DNA of 64,000 nt, taken from positions 3,720,001 to 3,784,000 of the forward strand of contig OY763414.1 in assembly GCA_963667435.1 (NCBI GenBank), read 5' to 3'. This document shows, piece after piece, positions 25,071 through 32,916 of the stretch (position 1 is the stretch's first letter; each line of letters opens with the position of its first letter). Position numbers and translations under genes: made by a program. Below the pieces are notes generated by a model, which did no database searches, had not been told where the DNA came from, and was given only the letters and a program-made list of their open reading frames with translations. The stretch is from Marispirochaeta sp963667435 (GTDB lineage: Bacteria; Spirochaetota; Spirochaetia; JC444; Marispirochaetaceae).

Positions 25071-26894
25071 TTATTTAAGAGCCGAAGCGGACCGGGCGAA
25101 AGTATCGATACGTTCGCTGATTACAGAAAGTCCGCTTCTCCAGAAATTGATGTCTTCGATATCAAAACCGGCTTCTGCGGTTAATTTTACCGCATTCAGC
25201 CTGCCGGTGTCTTTAAGTATACTGCGGTATTTTTGGGGAAATCCGTTGCTGTTTTGCCTGTATTCCCCATAAAGTGCCAGGCCGAAGAGAAGCCCGAAGG
25301 CGTAGGGGAAGTTGTAGAACGCCAGCTCCGGTCTGTAATAATGACCTTTTACCGCCCACATATAGGGATGCAGCTTGTCAGGGTCAAGTCCGTCTCCGTA
25401 GGTTTTTTTCTGTGCATCCGTCATCATGTCGCAGAGTTCCTCTGGACTGAGTTCATGATCAGCCCTCCTTTCCATGAGCTCGGATTCAAAATAGAAGCGG
25501 CTTAAAATATCCACAATCACCTGTGTGGAGTCCTGCAGGCTTGATTCCATCAAAAGTAGCCCGGAGGCTTCATCCATCTCCTGTAGTGCTTTCTCTGCTA
25601 CCAGAGTTTCGGAAAAGATCGATGCTGTCTCGGCCAGTGTCATCGGATAGTCCTGGTGCAGTGCCGGGAGGTCCTTCACAACATGGTGGTGATATCCGTG
25701 GCCCAGCTCGTGGGCAAGAGTTGAGATATCCCTCAGGTTGCCGGAGAAATTGGAGAGTATTCTGCTTTCCCGGGATTCGGGAAAACTAATACAGTAGGCG
25801 CCGCCTACCTTTCCTTCCCGGGGAAGAGCGTCAATCCAGAGGTTCTTCACTGCTCCCCTGGCATATTCCGCCAGCTCCTCTGAAAAGGAGGAGAAGTTGC
25901 GTATGATAAAATCCGCCGCCCCGTGAAATTCCACTCTCTTCTGTTTTTCGCCGCCCCTCTCCGGCAGAGGAGCAAACAGATCGTACCAGGTTAGAGCCGG
26001 CAGTCCAAGGATTTCCGCCTTGGCTTTAAGGTATTTTCTGAAAGCCGGAAGGGATTCCTCCATGGCGGCGATCAGTGCGTCCAGGGCTTTGCGGCTGATT
26101 CTTGACTGTTCAACAGCCTTGTCCAGGGTACTCGCATACCCTCGGCGGCTGTTCAGTGTGTGGCTGAACCCCTTTACTCCATTCAATGCGGCACATACTG
26201 CTACTTCCGCATTTCGCCAGGTGGATATTTCCAGCTCATATGCCTTTCTTCGGCTTTCCCTGTCGGGGCTGAAAGCCATGGTCCTGAGGCGGGTTATCGT
26301 CATTGTCTCGCCGCTTTCACTGTTCCAGACTGCTGTCAGGGTCGATCCCAGGGTTGACTGCAGCCTGGACCAGGCTTCTCCGCCGCTTCTGTTGAGATCC
26401 GCTGCGAGATCCTCTTCTGCCGAAGAGAGCTGTCTGGACTGTATCTGTAGAGACTCCCTGATGAACAGTTCATACTGTCTGAGTTCGTCACTGGAAGCAA
26501 GGACAGCATCTATGGAGCTTTTAATGCTTTTAAGGCAGTTGCGGAAGGCTATCTCCTGCTGTTTGAGTCTCAGTTCCGTTTTCTCCAGTTCTCCAAGCTG
26601 TTTAAGGGACTGAGGGTCCCGGGTGGATGTACTGTATCGGGCGTAGGCATAGGCAAAAAGGTTTTCAAAACGTCCTCGCAGGCTGTTCATTGCAGAAACA
26701 GCCCTGATAAGCCAGACTTCAGGATTAAGTGTTTTTAATGCTTCCCGGCTGAATATCCCGTCTGCAGTATCCAGCTGTGCAGTAAGTTCAGCTAAGGCCT
26801 GTTTATACTCCCTGCTCTCATAGCCGGGATAGATTGTATCCAGGGACCATTGGGGAGGTCGGCCGGATTCCGAAGCTTTGTCTTGCGGTTCCAT
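25071..26894 (-). CDS. M3-family oligoendopeptidase (PepF-like)
   Basis: The 607-residue peptidase has the zinc motif LAHELGHGYHHH (HExxH) near residue 395. Downstream the third ligand lies in the ETASIFSETLVAE segment, about 25 residues later. Upstream is the all-helical lid typical of M3B enzymes. It degrades short peptides of about 7-17 residues in the cytosol. Length matches PepF/M3B proteins. No signal peptide is present. The start codon is followed by a short acidic N-terminus; gpsA is downstream. Confidence 0.92.
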   Translation of the reverse strand: MEPQDKASESGRPPQWSLDTIYPGYESREYKQALAELTAQLDTADGIFSREALKTLNPEVWLIRAVSAMNSLRGRFENLFAYAYARYSTSTRDPQSLKQLGELEKTELRLKQQEIAFRNCLKSIKSSIDAVLASSDELRQYELFIRESLQIQSRQLSSAEEDLAADLNRSGGEAWSRLQSTLGSTLTAVWNSESGETMTITRLRTMAFSPDRESRRKAYELEISTWRNAEVAVCAALNGVKGFSHTLNSRRGYASTLDKAVEQSRISRKALDALIAAMEESLPAFRKYLKAKAEILGLPALTWYDLFAPLPERGGEKQKRVEFHGAADFIIRNFSSFSEELAEYARGAVKNLWIDALPREGKVGGAYCISFPESRESRILSNFSGNLRDISTLAHELGHGYHHHVVKDLPALHQDYPMTLAETASIFSETLVAEKALQEMDEASGLLLMESSLQDSTQVIVDILSRFYFESELMERRADHELSPEELCDMMTDAQKKTYGDGLDPDKLHPYMWAVKGHYYRPELAFYNFPYAFGLLFGLALYGEYRQNSNGFPQKYRSILKDTGRLNAVKLTAEAGFDIEDINFWRSGLSVISERIDTFARSASALK

Positions 26895-27020
26895 AGGGGC
26901 AACTCCTCTGCAAAGTTATATAGCACCTCTCCCTTTTAATGCAAGCTTACTGTGCATTTGGTCAAATGATGTGCTACTATTGTCATACCTGAAATATAAA
27001 TACCGGAGAAACCCGTAAAC

Positions 27021-28676
27021 GTGATCTATCCATATAACAATCGGAACAAACAATCCAGAACATCTGTTTTTCTGCTTATTACCGTGCTGACGGGCTTTAT
27101 TGCCGGAGCCTCTCTTAACGGACAGGCTGCGGACGGACTGCCTGAAACGGATAATCAGTGGGAGAGTTTTGCACCGGCAGATGCCGGGAGCAGCAGCGGG
27201 GAGTTTGTTCCTCTTCAGGAAGAACCGACCCCGATTGAGCCGGGTTTTCAGGCGGAAGTTCCGCCGGAAGTCCCGCTTCCTCCGGAGCTCCCGCCGGGGC
27301 GCCTTACCAGCGGAAAGATTGATCTTGATTCGGGGCTCAACTATATAACCTATCGTTTAAATATTCCTCCCGAGGCAATCAGAGCCGAGATCCTTCTGAG
27401 TCGTGCACAGGCAGACCTCGATCTTTATGTGCGCTACGGTGCTGAAATCCTCGATTACAGTGCGGTTGACGCCGGTGCAGACAGTGAAGCCTATAATGAG
27501 AAACTTGTGCTCTCCCGATTTGGCGATGAGGGGCTGTATGATGGTGAATACTATCTGGATGTTGTGTATCAGCATGAGTTTCCTCCTATTATTGATGGAA
27601 AAAAGGCAAACACAATTGATTTTGCTATAAATTTCACCCTTGACGAGCTTGAAGTTGCCGAGACCATTTCCACTGGAGAGAGTGTTTCCGGAATACTTCA
27701 GCCTGAAGAGGGGATGATGAAGCTCTATGCTGTTCAGGCTGCCGGATGGGATTCATCCCTGAGGATTGATGTTGCAGATACAACCGGTGATATTGATCTT
27801 TTCGTATCCAGAAACAGCCCGGTTATCAGTCCGGAAAATGCTGAGTTTCGCAGCGAAAGTCTTCTCGGACGGGAGTCTCTTGTTATAAGCCGGGAGACCG
27901 ATCCTGCATACTCTCCGGGAACCTACTATGTTCTGGTTCTTGATCAGGTTTCTGACCGTTTTCCGGTAACATTTTCCCTGCATACCAGCGAATCTCCCGA
28001 GGCACCGGAAGCCCTTCTATCAATACCTCCGGTTCCGGATCCGGATGATCCTCTTCAGCATGCAGTCGGCGCTACTGTTGAGGTTATAGGCGAGAGCGGT
28101 CGGGGGTCAGGGTGCATGATCTCCCGGGACGGTTATGTTCTTACCAATTGGCATGTGGTTCGGAATGGGGAGAATCAGCCTTCGTCACCGGTATATGTTG
28201 CGGCAACCATAGACCAGCATCTGCCGCCCAAGGAGCTCTTTTCCGGAACAGTTACGCACTACGATGAGGATCTGGACCTTGCTCTGATAAAAATTAATGC
28301 AGGAAGGTATGGCCAGCCGCTTCCAGGAGCCTATCGTTTTCCCTATTTTGAGTTTACCGAGAGCGGGATTCCCCGAATGGGAGAACCTATATCCATTCTG
28401 GGATATCCGGCTAACGGCGGTATCGGTTCCAGGGTTTCCGTTACCCTTACCAGAGGAATTGTAAGTGGTTTTGAAGCCTCTCCTCTGGGCACCTTCATAA
28501 AAACCGACGGGGAGATCTCCTTTGGTAATTCCGGCGGTGCTGTTTTCAATGCCTTCGGAGAACTCGTGGGACTGCCGGTTTCAATCTATACTGATGGAGA
28601 GGGTAAACTGGGATTTATTCTTCCGGTAAGCATGATTCCTCCTTCCTGGCTCAAGATCATCTCCGGTACTCACTAA
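27021..28676 (+). CDS. secreted trypsin-like serine protease with N-terminal beta domains
   Basis: The 551-residue protein has an N-terminal membrane or signal segment (about 14-34, ending GQAADG), then a proline-rich linker near 60-95. Two pre-peptidase-C-like beta domains follow at about 100-215 and 220-330, each with LDLYV or IDLFV patterns. The protease domain starts near 345. The catalytic triad is readable: His378 in TNWHVV, Asp419 in DLDLALIKI, and Ser504 in FGNSGGAVF, as in HtrA/trypsin-like enzymes. No PDZ domain follows, unlike DegP. It is probably exported for protein quality control or degradation. The start is GTG, with GGAGAA about 11 bases upstream. Confidence 0.85.
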   Translation: MIYPYNNRNKQSRTSVFLLITVLTGFIAGASLNGQAADGLPETDNQWESFAPADAGSSSGEFVPLQEEPTPIEPGFQAEVPPEVPLPPELPPGRLTSGKIDLDSGLNYITYRLNIPPEAIRAEILLSRAQADLDLYVRYGAEILDYSAVDAGADSEAYNEKLVLSRFGDEGLYDGEYYLDVVYQHEFPPIIDGKKANTIDFAINFTLDELEVAETISTGESVSGILQPEEGMMKLYAVQAAGWDSSLRIDVADTTGDIDLFVSRNSPVISPENAEFRSESLLGRESLVISRETDPAYSPGTYYVLVLDQVSDRFPVTFSLHTSESPEAPEALLSIPPVPDPDDPLQHAVGATVEVIGESGRGSGCMISRDGYVLTNWHVVRNGENQPSSPVYVAATIDQHLPPKELFSGTVTHYDEDLDLALIKINAGRYGQPLPGAYRFPYFEFTESGIPRMGEPISILGYPANGGIGSRVSVTLTRGIVSGFEASPLGTFIKTDGEISFGNSGGAVFNAFGELVGLPVSIYTDGEGKLGFILPVSMIPPSWLKIISGTH

Positions 28677-28690
28677 CAGGGTGCTTATCT

Positions 28691-30043
28691 GTGGATTCCC
28701 GGACCCGCCTGACCACTTTACTGCAGGAACTTATACGTAACCGCTGTGTCAATGACGGACACAGCGGAAATGAGGCGCTCTCCGCCCGCACCCTGCAGCG
28801 GTTTTTCTTAGAATACGGCATTAACGTAGAAATCTTCTCCCGAAAAGAGGGCAGGGATAACCTGATAGTACGTGTTCCGGGGACAGACCCCAGGGCGCCG
28901 TCTCTTGCCTTCATGGGGCATCTGGATGTTGTCCCTGCCTCTCCGGAAGACTGGATTAGGGATCCCTTTGGTGGAGAAATAGCCGACGATGAAGTCTGGG
29001 GACGTGGTGCAGTGGATATGCTGAACATGACTGCTTCCCAGGCAGTCGGCTTTGCGGAAGCAGTCAGGAAACATGGCCCATTCCCCGGGGATCTTCTCTA
29101 TATTGCACTGGCAGATGAAGAAGCTTCCGGTAAGTACGGTGCCCGCTGGCTTACGGATCACCATTGGGACAAGGTTGCCTGTGATGTGATGGTTTCTGAG
29201 ATCGGAGGTTTTTATATCCAGGGACGCCGGGGGCGGCATGCTGTTCTCGGGGTGGGGGAAAAGGGCGTTGCCTGGCTCCGGGTTACCACCCGGGGAGTTC
29301 CGGGACACGGCAGTATTCCCTTCGGAGCACGAAACGCCGCGGATGATCTGATTGCCCTCGGGTATAAGCTGGCTGAAGCCCGGCCCAGAGTCCATACAGG
29401 AAAAATCTATCGTGGTATGGTAAGGGCTTCCGCCGGGAGTCTGTTTGAGGAACTCCTTCTGTTTTCTCCCTTTACTCAGTCTCAGGGGCTTCATCGGCTG
29501 GCGAAGAGAAATCCCGGTGCTGCAAAGTGGCTCCACGCAGCCTCACGGACAACGGTCTCTACCGGTATGATTCAGGGGGGAAGCAAAATAAACATAATAC
29601 CCGATGTTGCACATATGGATCTGGATATACGGCTTATCCCCGGTGAAAGTCTGGAATCTGCCATGGCTGTAGTTCACCATGCAGCCATGGCTGCCGGTGT
29701 GGACGCGGAGCTTGAAGTTCTTGAGTTTTTTCCTCCAACCATAAGTGACCGTGAAGGCCCCTTTGTAGAGGCAAGTGCGGCTTTACTGAGGAAGAATGTT
29801 GATGATGCAGAGATCCTGCCTATTCTCGTTGGAGGGGCAACTGATGGGCGCTTCTGGCGACACAGGGGCACACAGGTATATGGATTTACCCTTTTTGATA
29901 AAAAAATGACCATGGACCGCTTTTCAAAGCTGATTCATGGCCGTAATGAACGTATCTCACTGGAGAGCCTTGCTCTCTCTTTGGAATATTACACTGAATT
30001 GCCCGGACAGTTTTTCCAATACTGGCTTACACAAGCTGTTTAA
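28691..30043 (+). CDS. M20-family metallopeptidase
   Basis: The 450-residue protein has the M20 zinc motifs. The first is AFMGHLDVVPAS (His-x-Asp, near residue 78), followed by GRGAVDMLNM with the bridging Asp near 114. ALADEEASGKYGARWL has the Glu-Glu pair near 142, and late HGRNERISLESL gives the final His. The dimerisation domain starts with RVTTRGVPGHGSIPFGARNA. It is related to ArgE/DapE/CPG2 and the aminoacylase group, and probably cleaves an N-acyl amino acid or a dipeptide. It starts with GTG 14 bases after the protease stop, and overlaps the convergent hypothetical gene by 17 bases. Confidence 0.9.
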   Translation: MDSRTRLTTLLQELIRNRCVNDGHSGNEALSARTLQRFFLEYGINVEIFSRKEGRDNLIVRVPGTDPRAPSLAFMGHLDVVPASPEDWIRDPFGGEIADDEVWGRGAVDMLNMTASQAVGFAEAVRKHGPFPGDLLYIALADEEASGKYGARWLTDHHWDKVACDVMVSEIGGFYIQGRRGRHAVLGVGEKGVAWLRVTTRGVPGHGSIPFGARNAADDLIALGYKLAEARPRVHTGKIYRGMVRASAGSLFEELLLFSPFTQSQGLHRLAKRNPGAAKWLHAASRTTVSTGMIQGGSKINIIPDVAHMDLDIRLIPGESLESAMAVVHHAAMAAGVDAELEVLEFFPPTISDREGPFVEASAALLRKNVDDAEILPILVGGATDGRFWRHRGTQVYGFTLFDKKMTMDRFSKLIHGRNERISLESLALSLEYYTELPGQFFQYWLTQAV

Positions 30044-30608
30044 GCTGTTCCTTTGCCTGCTTCAGGGCATCACCGTACTGAGCTTCTAACTTGCCCAGAT
30101 GATCCTTCAGGACTTTGGCGAATTCAGGATCCTGAGTGGGAGAAAGTTTGACCGGTGCGCCTGTCTGACGGGCAATCTCCTGCTCTTTCTGTTTTAGTCT
30201 GGGCGCAAACTGCTGCTCCAGGGCGGACACAAGCTGTTCCTGATTGGCCAAATACTGTTCAAAAAACTGGTTGATCTGCCCGAACATAGTGGATACCTGC
30301 TTTGCTTCACCGGTAAGAATGATGAAGGCCTCCTCCAGCAGGGCGGTTTTCTGGGAGAACTCCTTTGTCTGCGGCAGAGTGAGGTTTGCGGAGAGGGTTG
30401 ACAGCAGGCCGTCCTTGAGCCACTGCAGTGTTTCCTTATCCGCGGCTTTTAGATTTTTTTTAATCTCTGCTGCATCAATATCTCCGGAAAGAAATTTTCC
30501 TGCCAGGCGTTTACCTTCATCGGTTTTTTCCCGAGCCGCAATGCCTTTCTTGTCTATCTCAATATCTTTTGTGCGTTCCAGCGCAATTTCAAGGGCGGAT
30601 TTTATCAT
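30027..30608 (-). CDS. conserved hypothetical, mostly helical protein
   Basis: The 193-residue protein is not recognised beyond a resemblance to short helical proteins conserved in spirochaetes. It is rich in Lys, Glu, Gln and Leu, with no signal peptide or membrane segment. The C-terminal half (about 100-193) is likely coiled coil: QINQFFEQYLANQEQLVSAL followed by repeated charged heptads. The N-terminus IKSALEIALERTKDIEIDKKG is also helical. Codon use is like its neighbours, and the frame is long and clean, so I regard it as real. It may follow the aminotransferase in the same transcript (60-base gap). Confidence 0.75.
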   Translation of the reverse strand: MIKSALEIALERTKDIEIDKKGIAAREKTDEGKRLAGKFLSGDIDAAEIKKNLKAADKETLQWLKDGLLSTLSANLTLPQTKEFSQKTALLEEAFIILTGEAKQVSTMFGQINQFFEQYLANQEQLVSALEQQFAPRLKQKEQEIARQTGAPVKLSPTQDPEFAKVLKDHLGKLEAQYGDALKQAKEQLKQLV

Positions 30609-30668
30609 CTACACTCTCCTGCTTACTTCGTTCTCTTGTATAAATCTACAAAAATGGTCGGGACTATA

Positions 30669-31967
30669 TCAAGTCCCGGTATATCGGCGGATTGAGTCGG
30701 CAATATTCTCATATGTGCTTCTTCGACGCTGATTGTCCGCCTCCAGCAGAGTTGCCCGGAATCCCGGCAGATCACAGCAGAACCCGCTTAAAGGCACAAC
30801 ACATATACCAGCTGAAGCCAGCAGATAGTAAACAAAGCGTTTATCCGGGGCAACTGTGTGAATCATGGAATCCAGGTATCCGCGGATTTCCGGTGTATCC
30901 ACCGGCAGGGTCTGCCGGCTGTTCAGCAGACCATCCTCGAACACCGCTGTAACGTAGAATGCCCCCTTTGGTTTTACAACCTTTACCCCGGGCACAGCAG
31001 AAAGTATCTCCGTTGCCTCCTGCGCCCGGCGGTCATAGACGGCATTTCTATTTTGAAGATGGATATCATAGCGGGGGTCGGAAAAAACCTGCGGAATAGA
31101 GAGCTGCGGGAGAGTCGTTGAGCACACCTCCAGTCTTTTTGCATCCAGAATGCTGGTGATGTACCGGGAGAATTCCGGATCCTGTTTCTGGTTGTAAACC
31201 TCTATCCAGCCGCAGCGACCACCCGGCCAGGGGTATTCCTTGGATATGCTTCGCAGGGCCATTCCGGGAACTCCGTCTATAACTTCACTTAAAAATGTCC
31301 GGTCCTCGGGGTTATAGACAATACTGGCATAGGTTTCATCGCAAAGGATAAACAGATCATATCTGCGGGCAATGTCTACCATAGCGGTAATTACTTCTCT
31401 GGGGTATACCGCGCCGGTGGGGTTATCGGGATTGATCAGCAGTATGCCTGCAATGGAAGGGTTGTAGCGTACTTTGTTCTCGATATCCTCAATATCCGGC
31501 ATCCAGTTGTTGTCCGGATCCAGACGGTAGGTTAGATGTTCATAGCCTGAGTGGGAAGCCTCGGCGGAGGAGAGGGTGGAGTAGGCCGGTGAGGGGCCTA
31601 TTACCCTGGCTTCGCGTTTCAGATACTCAAAGATCCTGGCTACAGCATCTCCCAGACCGTTAAAAAAGAAAATGTCATCTTTGTCTATTCTGGCTCCGCC
31701 CCGGGCTGTAACCTTCTGTGCCAGGAATTCACGGGTTTCCGGTGCGCCCTGGGTATCTGTATAACAATAGGAGGCGTCCTGTGAAGTCAAACCGGTTACG
31801 GTCTCTTTTATCCAGTCGGGAACTGCTTCTCCTTTCTGGACAGGATCACCGATGTTCTCATAGATTACCGGTACGCCGGCTGCCTCAACTTTATGGGCAA
31901 CCTTTACAATTTCCCTGATTTCGTAGCGCAGTTCTCCGGCGCCGTCCCACACAATTGGTCTTCTCAT
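30669..31967 (-). CDS. class I/II PLP aminotransferase, probable alanine transaminase
   Basis: The 432-residue fold-type I aminotransferase has the substrate/PLP segments YCYTDTQGAPETREFLA and INPDNPTGAVYP (Asn near residue 180). The PLP Asp/Tyr is in LFILCDETYASIVYN near 215. The Schiff-base lysine lies in RSISKEYPWPGGRCGW near 243, and a C-terminal Arg in LPGFRATLLE binds the carboxylate. On sequence alone it could be an alanine, aspartate or aromatic enzyme. The leader upstream, with seven Ala codons and an attenuator, points to alanine as the product. AGGGAG provides the ribosome site. The mRNA reaches the gene only if the attenuator is read through, or via another promoter. Confidence 0.88.
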   Translation of the reverse strand: MRRPIVWDGAGELRYEIREIVKVAHKVEAAGVPVIYENIGDPVQKGEAVPDWIKETVTGLTSQDASYCYTDTQGAPETREFLAQKVTARGGARIDKDDIFFFNGLGDAVARIFEYLKREARVIGPSPAYSTLSSAEASHSGYEHLTYRLDPDNNWMPDIEDIENKVRYNPSIAGILLINPDNPTGAVYPREVITAMVDIARRYDLFILCDETYASIVYNPEDRTFLSEVIDGVPGMALRSISKEYPWPGGRCGWIEVYNQKQDPEFSRYITSILDAKRLEVCSTTLPQLSIPQVFSDPRYDIHLQNRNAVYDRRAQEATEILSAVPGVKVVKPKGAFYVTAVFEDGLLNSRQTLPVDTPEIRGYLDSMIHTVAPDKRFVYYLLASAGICVVPLSGFCCDLPGFRATLLEADNQRRRSTYENIADSIRRYTGT

Positions 31968-32015
31968 CCTTTACTCCCTGCACCCCGCATCCGCGCCGGA
32001 TAAACCCGGGGCAAT

Positions 32016-32052
32016 AAAAAAACCGCGGGTTCCGTCTCCGGACATCCGCGGT
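32016..32052 (-). terminator. attenuator terminator hairpin (segments 3:4)
   Basis: On the minus strand, ACCGCGG (32052-32046) pairs with CCGCGGT (32028-32022). Inside, TCCG/CGGA pair around a GAGA loop. Seven T follow (plus-strand A 32016-32022). This is a strong intrinsic terminator located 49 bases before the aminotransferase ATG and 43 bases after the leader-peptide stop. Confidence 0.9.
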
Positions 32053-32114
32053 GATGTATTCTGTTGTAGTGGAATACCTGATATCCGCGGTTGCCTAAAA
32101 GGCGGCTGCCGCGG
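32046..32114 (-). promoter_or_regulatory. mutually exclusive protector (1:2) and antiterminator (2:3) RNA structures
   Basis: CCGCGG occurs at 32109-32114 (segment 1, inside the Ala codons), 32085-32090 (segment 2) and 32046-32051 (segment 3), with a fourth copy at 32023-32028 in the terminator. Being self-complementary, each can pair with the next. The 2:3 hairpin is extended by GTATTC (32056-32061) with GAATAC (32072-32077). The 1:2 hairpin contains GCC/GGC around TTTTA. A ribosome stalled on Ala codons would mask segment 1 and allow 2:3, preventing the terminator. One at the stop codon would mask segment 2. Confidence 0.85.
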
Positions 32115-32160
32115 CGGCTGCTGAGATACAGACGCTGTTTAACAGTGGTATTCCGTTCAT
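32095..32160 (-). CDS. alanine-rich leader peptide (attenuation control)
   Basis: The 21-codon frame reads MNGIPLLNSVCIS, then seven alanine codons in a row (GCA, GCC, GCC, GCG, GCA, GCC, GCC), then Phe and TAG. The Ala block spans 32101-32121 and overlaps hairpin segment 1, while a ribosome at the stop codon would cover segment 2. No Shine-Dalgarno is present. A TTGACC-17-GACTAT promoter places the transcript start at or next to the ATG, so translation is probably leaderless. An in-frame TAA lies two codons upstream. The peptide would sense charged tRNA-Ala and control the aminotransferase downstream, as trpL or hisL do for their amino acids. Detection of such a leader is by pattern, not homology. 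Confidence 0.82.
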   Translation of the reverse strand: MNGIPLLNSVCISAAAAAAAF

Positions 32161-32167
32161 GGGTTAC

Positions 32168-32196
32168 ATAGTCGCACAGTCGGCAGTGCAGGTCAA
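32168..32196 (-). promoter_or_regulatory. promoter of leader peptide-aminotransferase transcript
   Basis: On the minus strand, TTGACC (32191-32196) is separated by 17 bases from GACTAT (32168-32173), which is preceded by TGC (extended -10). The leader ATG begins eight bases after the -10 box, so the RNA start falls within a base or two of the start codon. Confidence 0.65.
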
Positions 32197-32216
32197 GCGC
32201 CGGATTGAGAATGCGG

Positions 32217-32897
32217 TCAGCTCTTTCTCCCGCAGCAGTGTTTAAATTTTTTTCCGCTGCCGCAGGGGCAGGGATCATTTCTTCCGGTGTTTTGTGCGAT
32301 GTTCTGCCGGTCCTGTTCCTGCCGTAGGTACAGAAAAAAATAATCCCTCAGAGCCATAATATTCTCGGGCATCTCCGCGGCAATGCGGGTGAATGTTTCC
32401 GCCACTTCCGGGGTATCCTGATTCTCTGTGAATACTTGCGGCCGGGCGCAGAAAGCTATGGGACTCATCAGATTTATGAAATCGTCATCAAAACCTGATG
32501 CCTCTACTCCAGTGCAGCGGAGACCTTTAATAAATCCTTCGCACCATTCTCTTAGTTTTCCGACTTCCTCATCAGAAAGCAGGTCTGCTTCCTTGCCGGG
32601 GACTGAAAAGGGAAACTCGTATGCATCCTCTTTCCCTTCAAAAGATCCAACAACTGCATTGTATGCAAGCACTGCGGTATCAAGAAATGTCTGCGCCTGC
32701 TCACGATTTACAAACTCAGGTTGTTCATTTTTCATATTGAAAAAAACCGGCATCCATATCGCCGGTGCCGAGGGGCGGGGAGAGAGGGATACAGCTGCGA
32801 GAACTCCGTGGATTCCTGCCGGACTGAGAGGTTTGGGGCATATTTCTTCAAGAATTGTATGAACTGAATTGATCATGCGGACAAGGGGTTTCTGCAT
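32217..32897 (-). CDS. UPF0149/YecA-like protein with C-terminal SEC-C zinc motif
   Basis: The 226-residue protein ends with the SEC-C motif NDPCPCGSGKKFKHCCG, which binds one zinc through Cys-x-Cys and Cys-Cys/His as in the SecA tail. The preceding region (about 60-200), with EFVNREQAQTFLDTAVLAYNAVVG and REWCEGFIKGL, matches UPF0149/YecA. YecA-type proteins bind ribosomes and interact with SecYEG or exported clients, but the role here is not proved. It starts 19 bases after the LacI-type regulator on the same strand. Its transcript would run into the attenuator terminator downstream. Confidence 0.87.
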   Translation of the reverse strand: MQKPLVRMINSVHTILEEICPKPLSPAGIHGVLAAVSLSPRPSAPAIWMPVFFNMKNEQPEFVNREQAQTFLDTAVLAYNAVVGSFEGKEDAYEFPFSVPGKEADLLSDEEVGKLREWCEGFIKGLRCTGVEASGFDDDFINLMSPIAFCARPQVFTENQDTPEVAETFTRIAAEMPENIMALRDYFFLYLRQEQDRQNIAQNTGRNDPCPCGSGKKFKHCCGRKS

Positions 32898-32916
32898 GGG
32901 TGATCATAGCCTCCGG

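Noticed and set aside
31964..32278. 104-codon minus-strand frame between the SEC-C gene and the aminotransferase
   Set aside because: It overlaps the SEC-C gene's end, has no ribosome site or family, and runs through the terminator hairpin. The leader peptide and attenuator in a different frame explain the region better.
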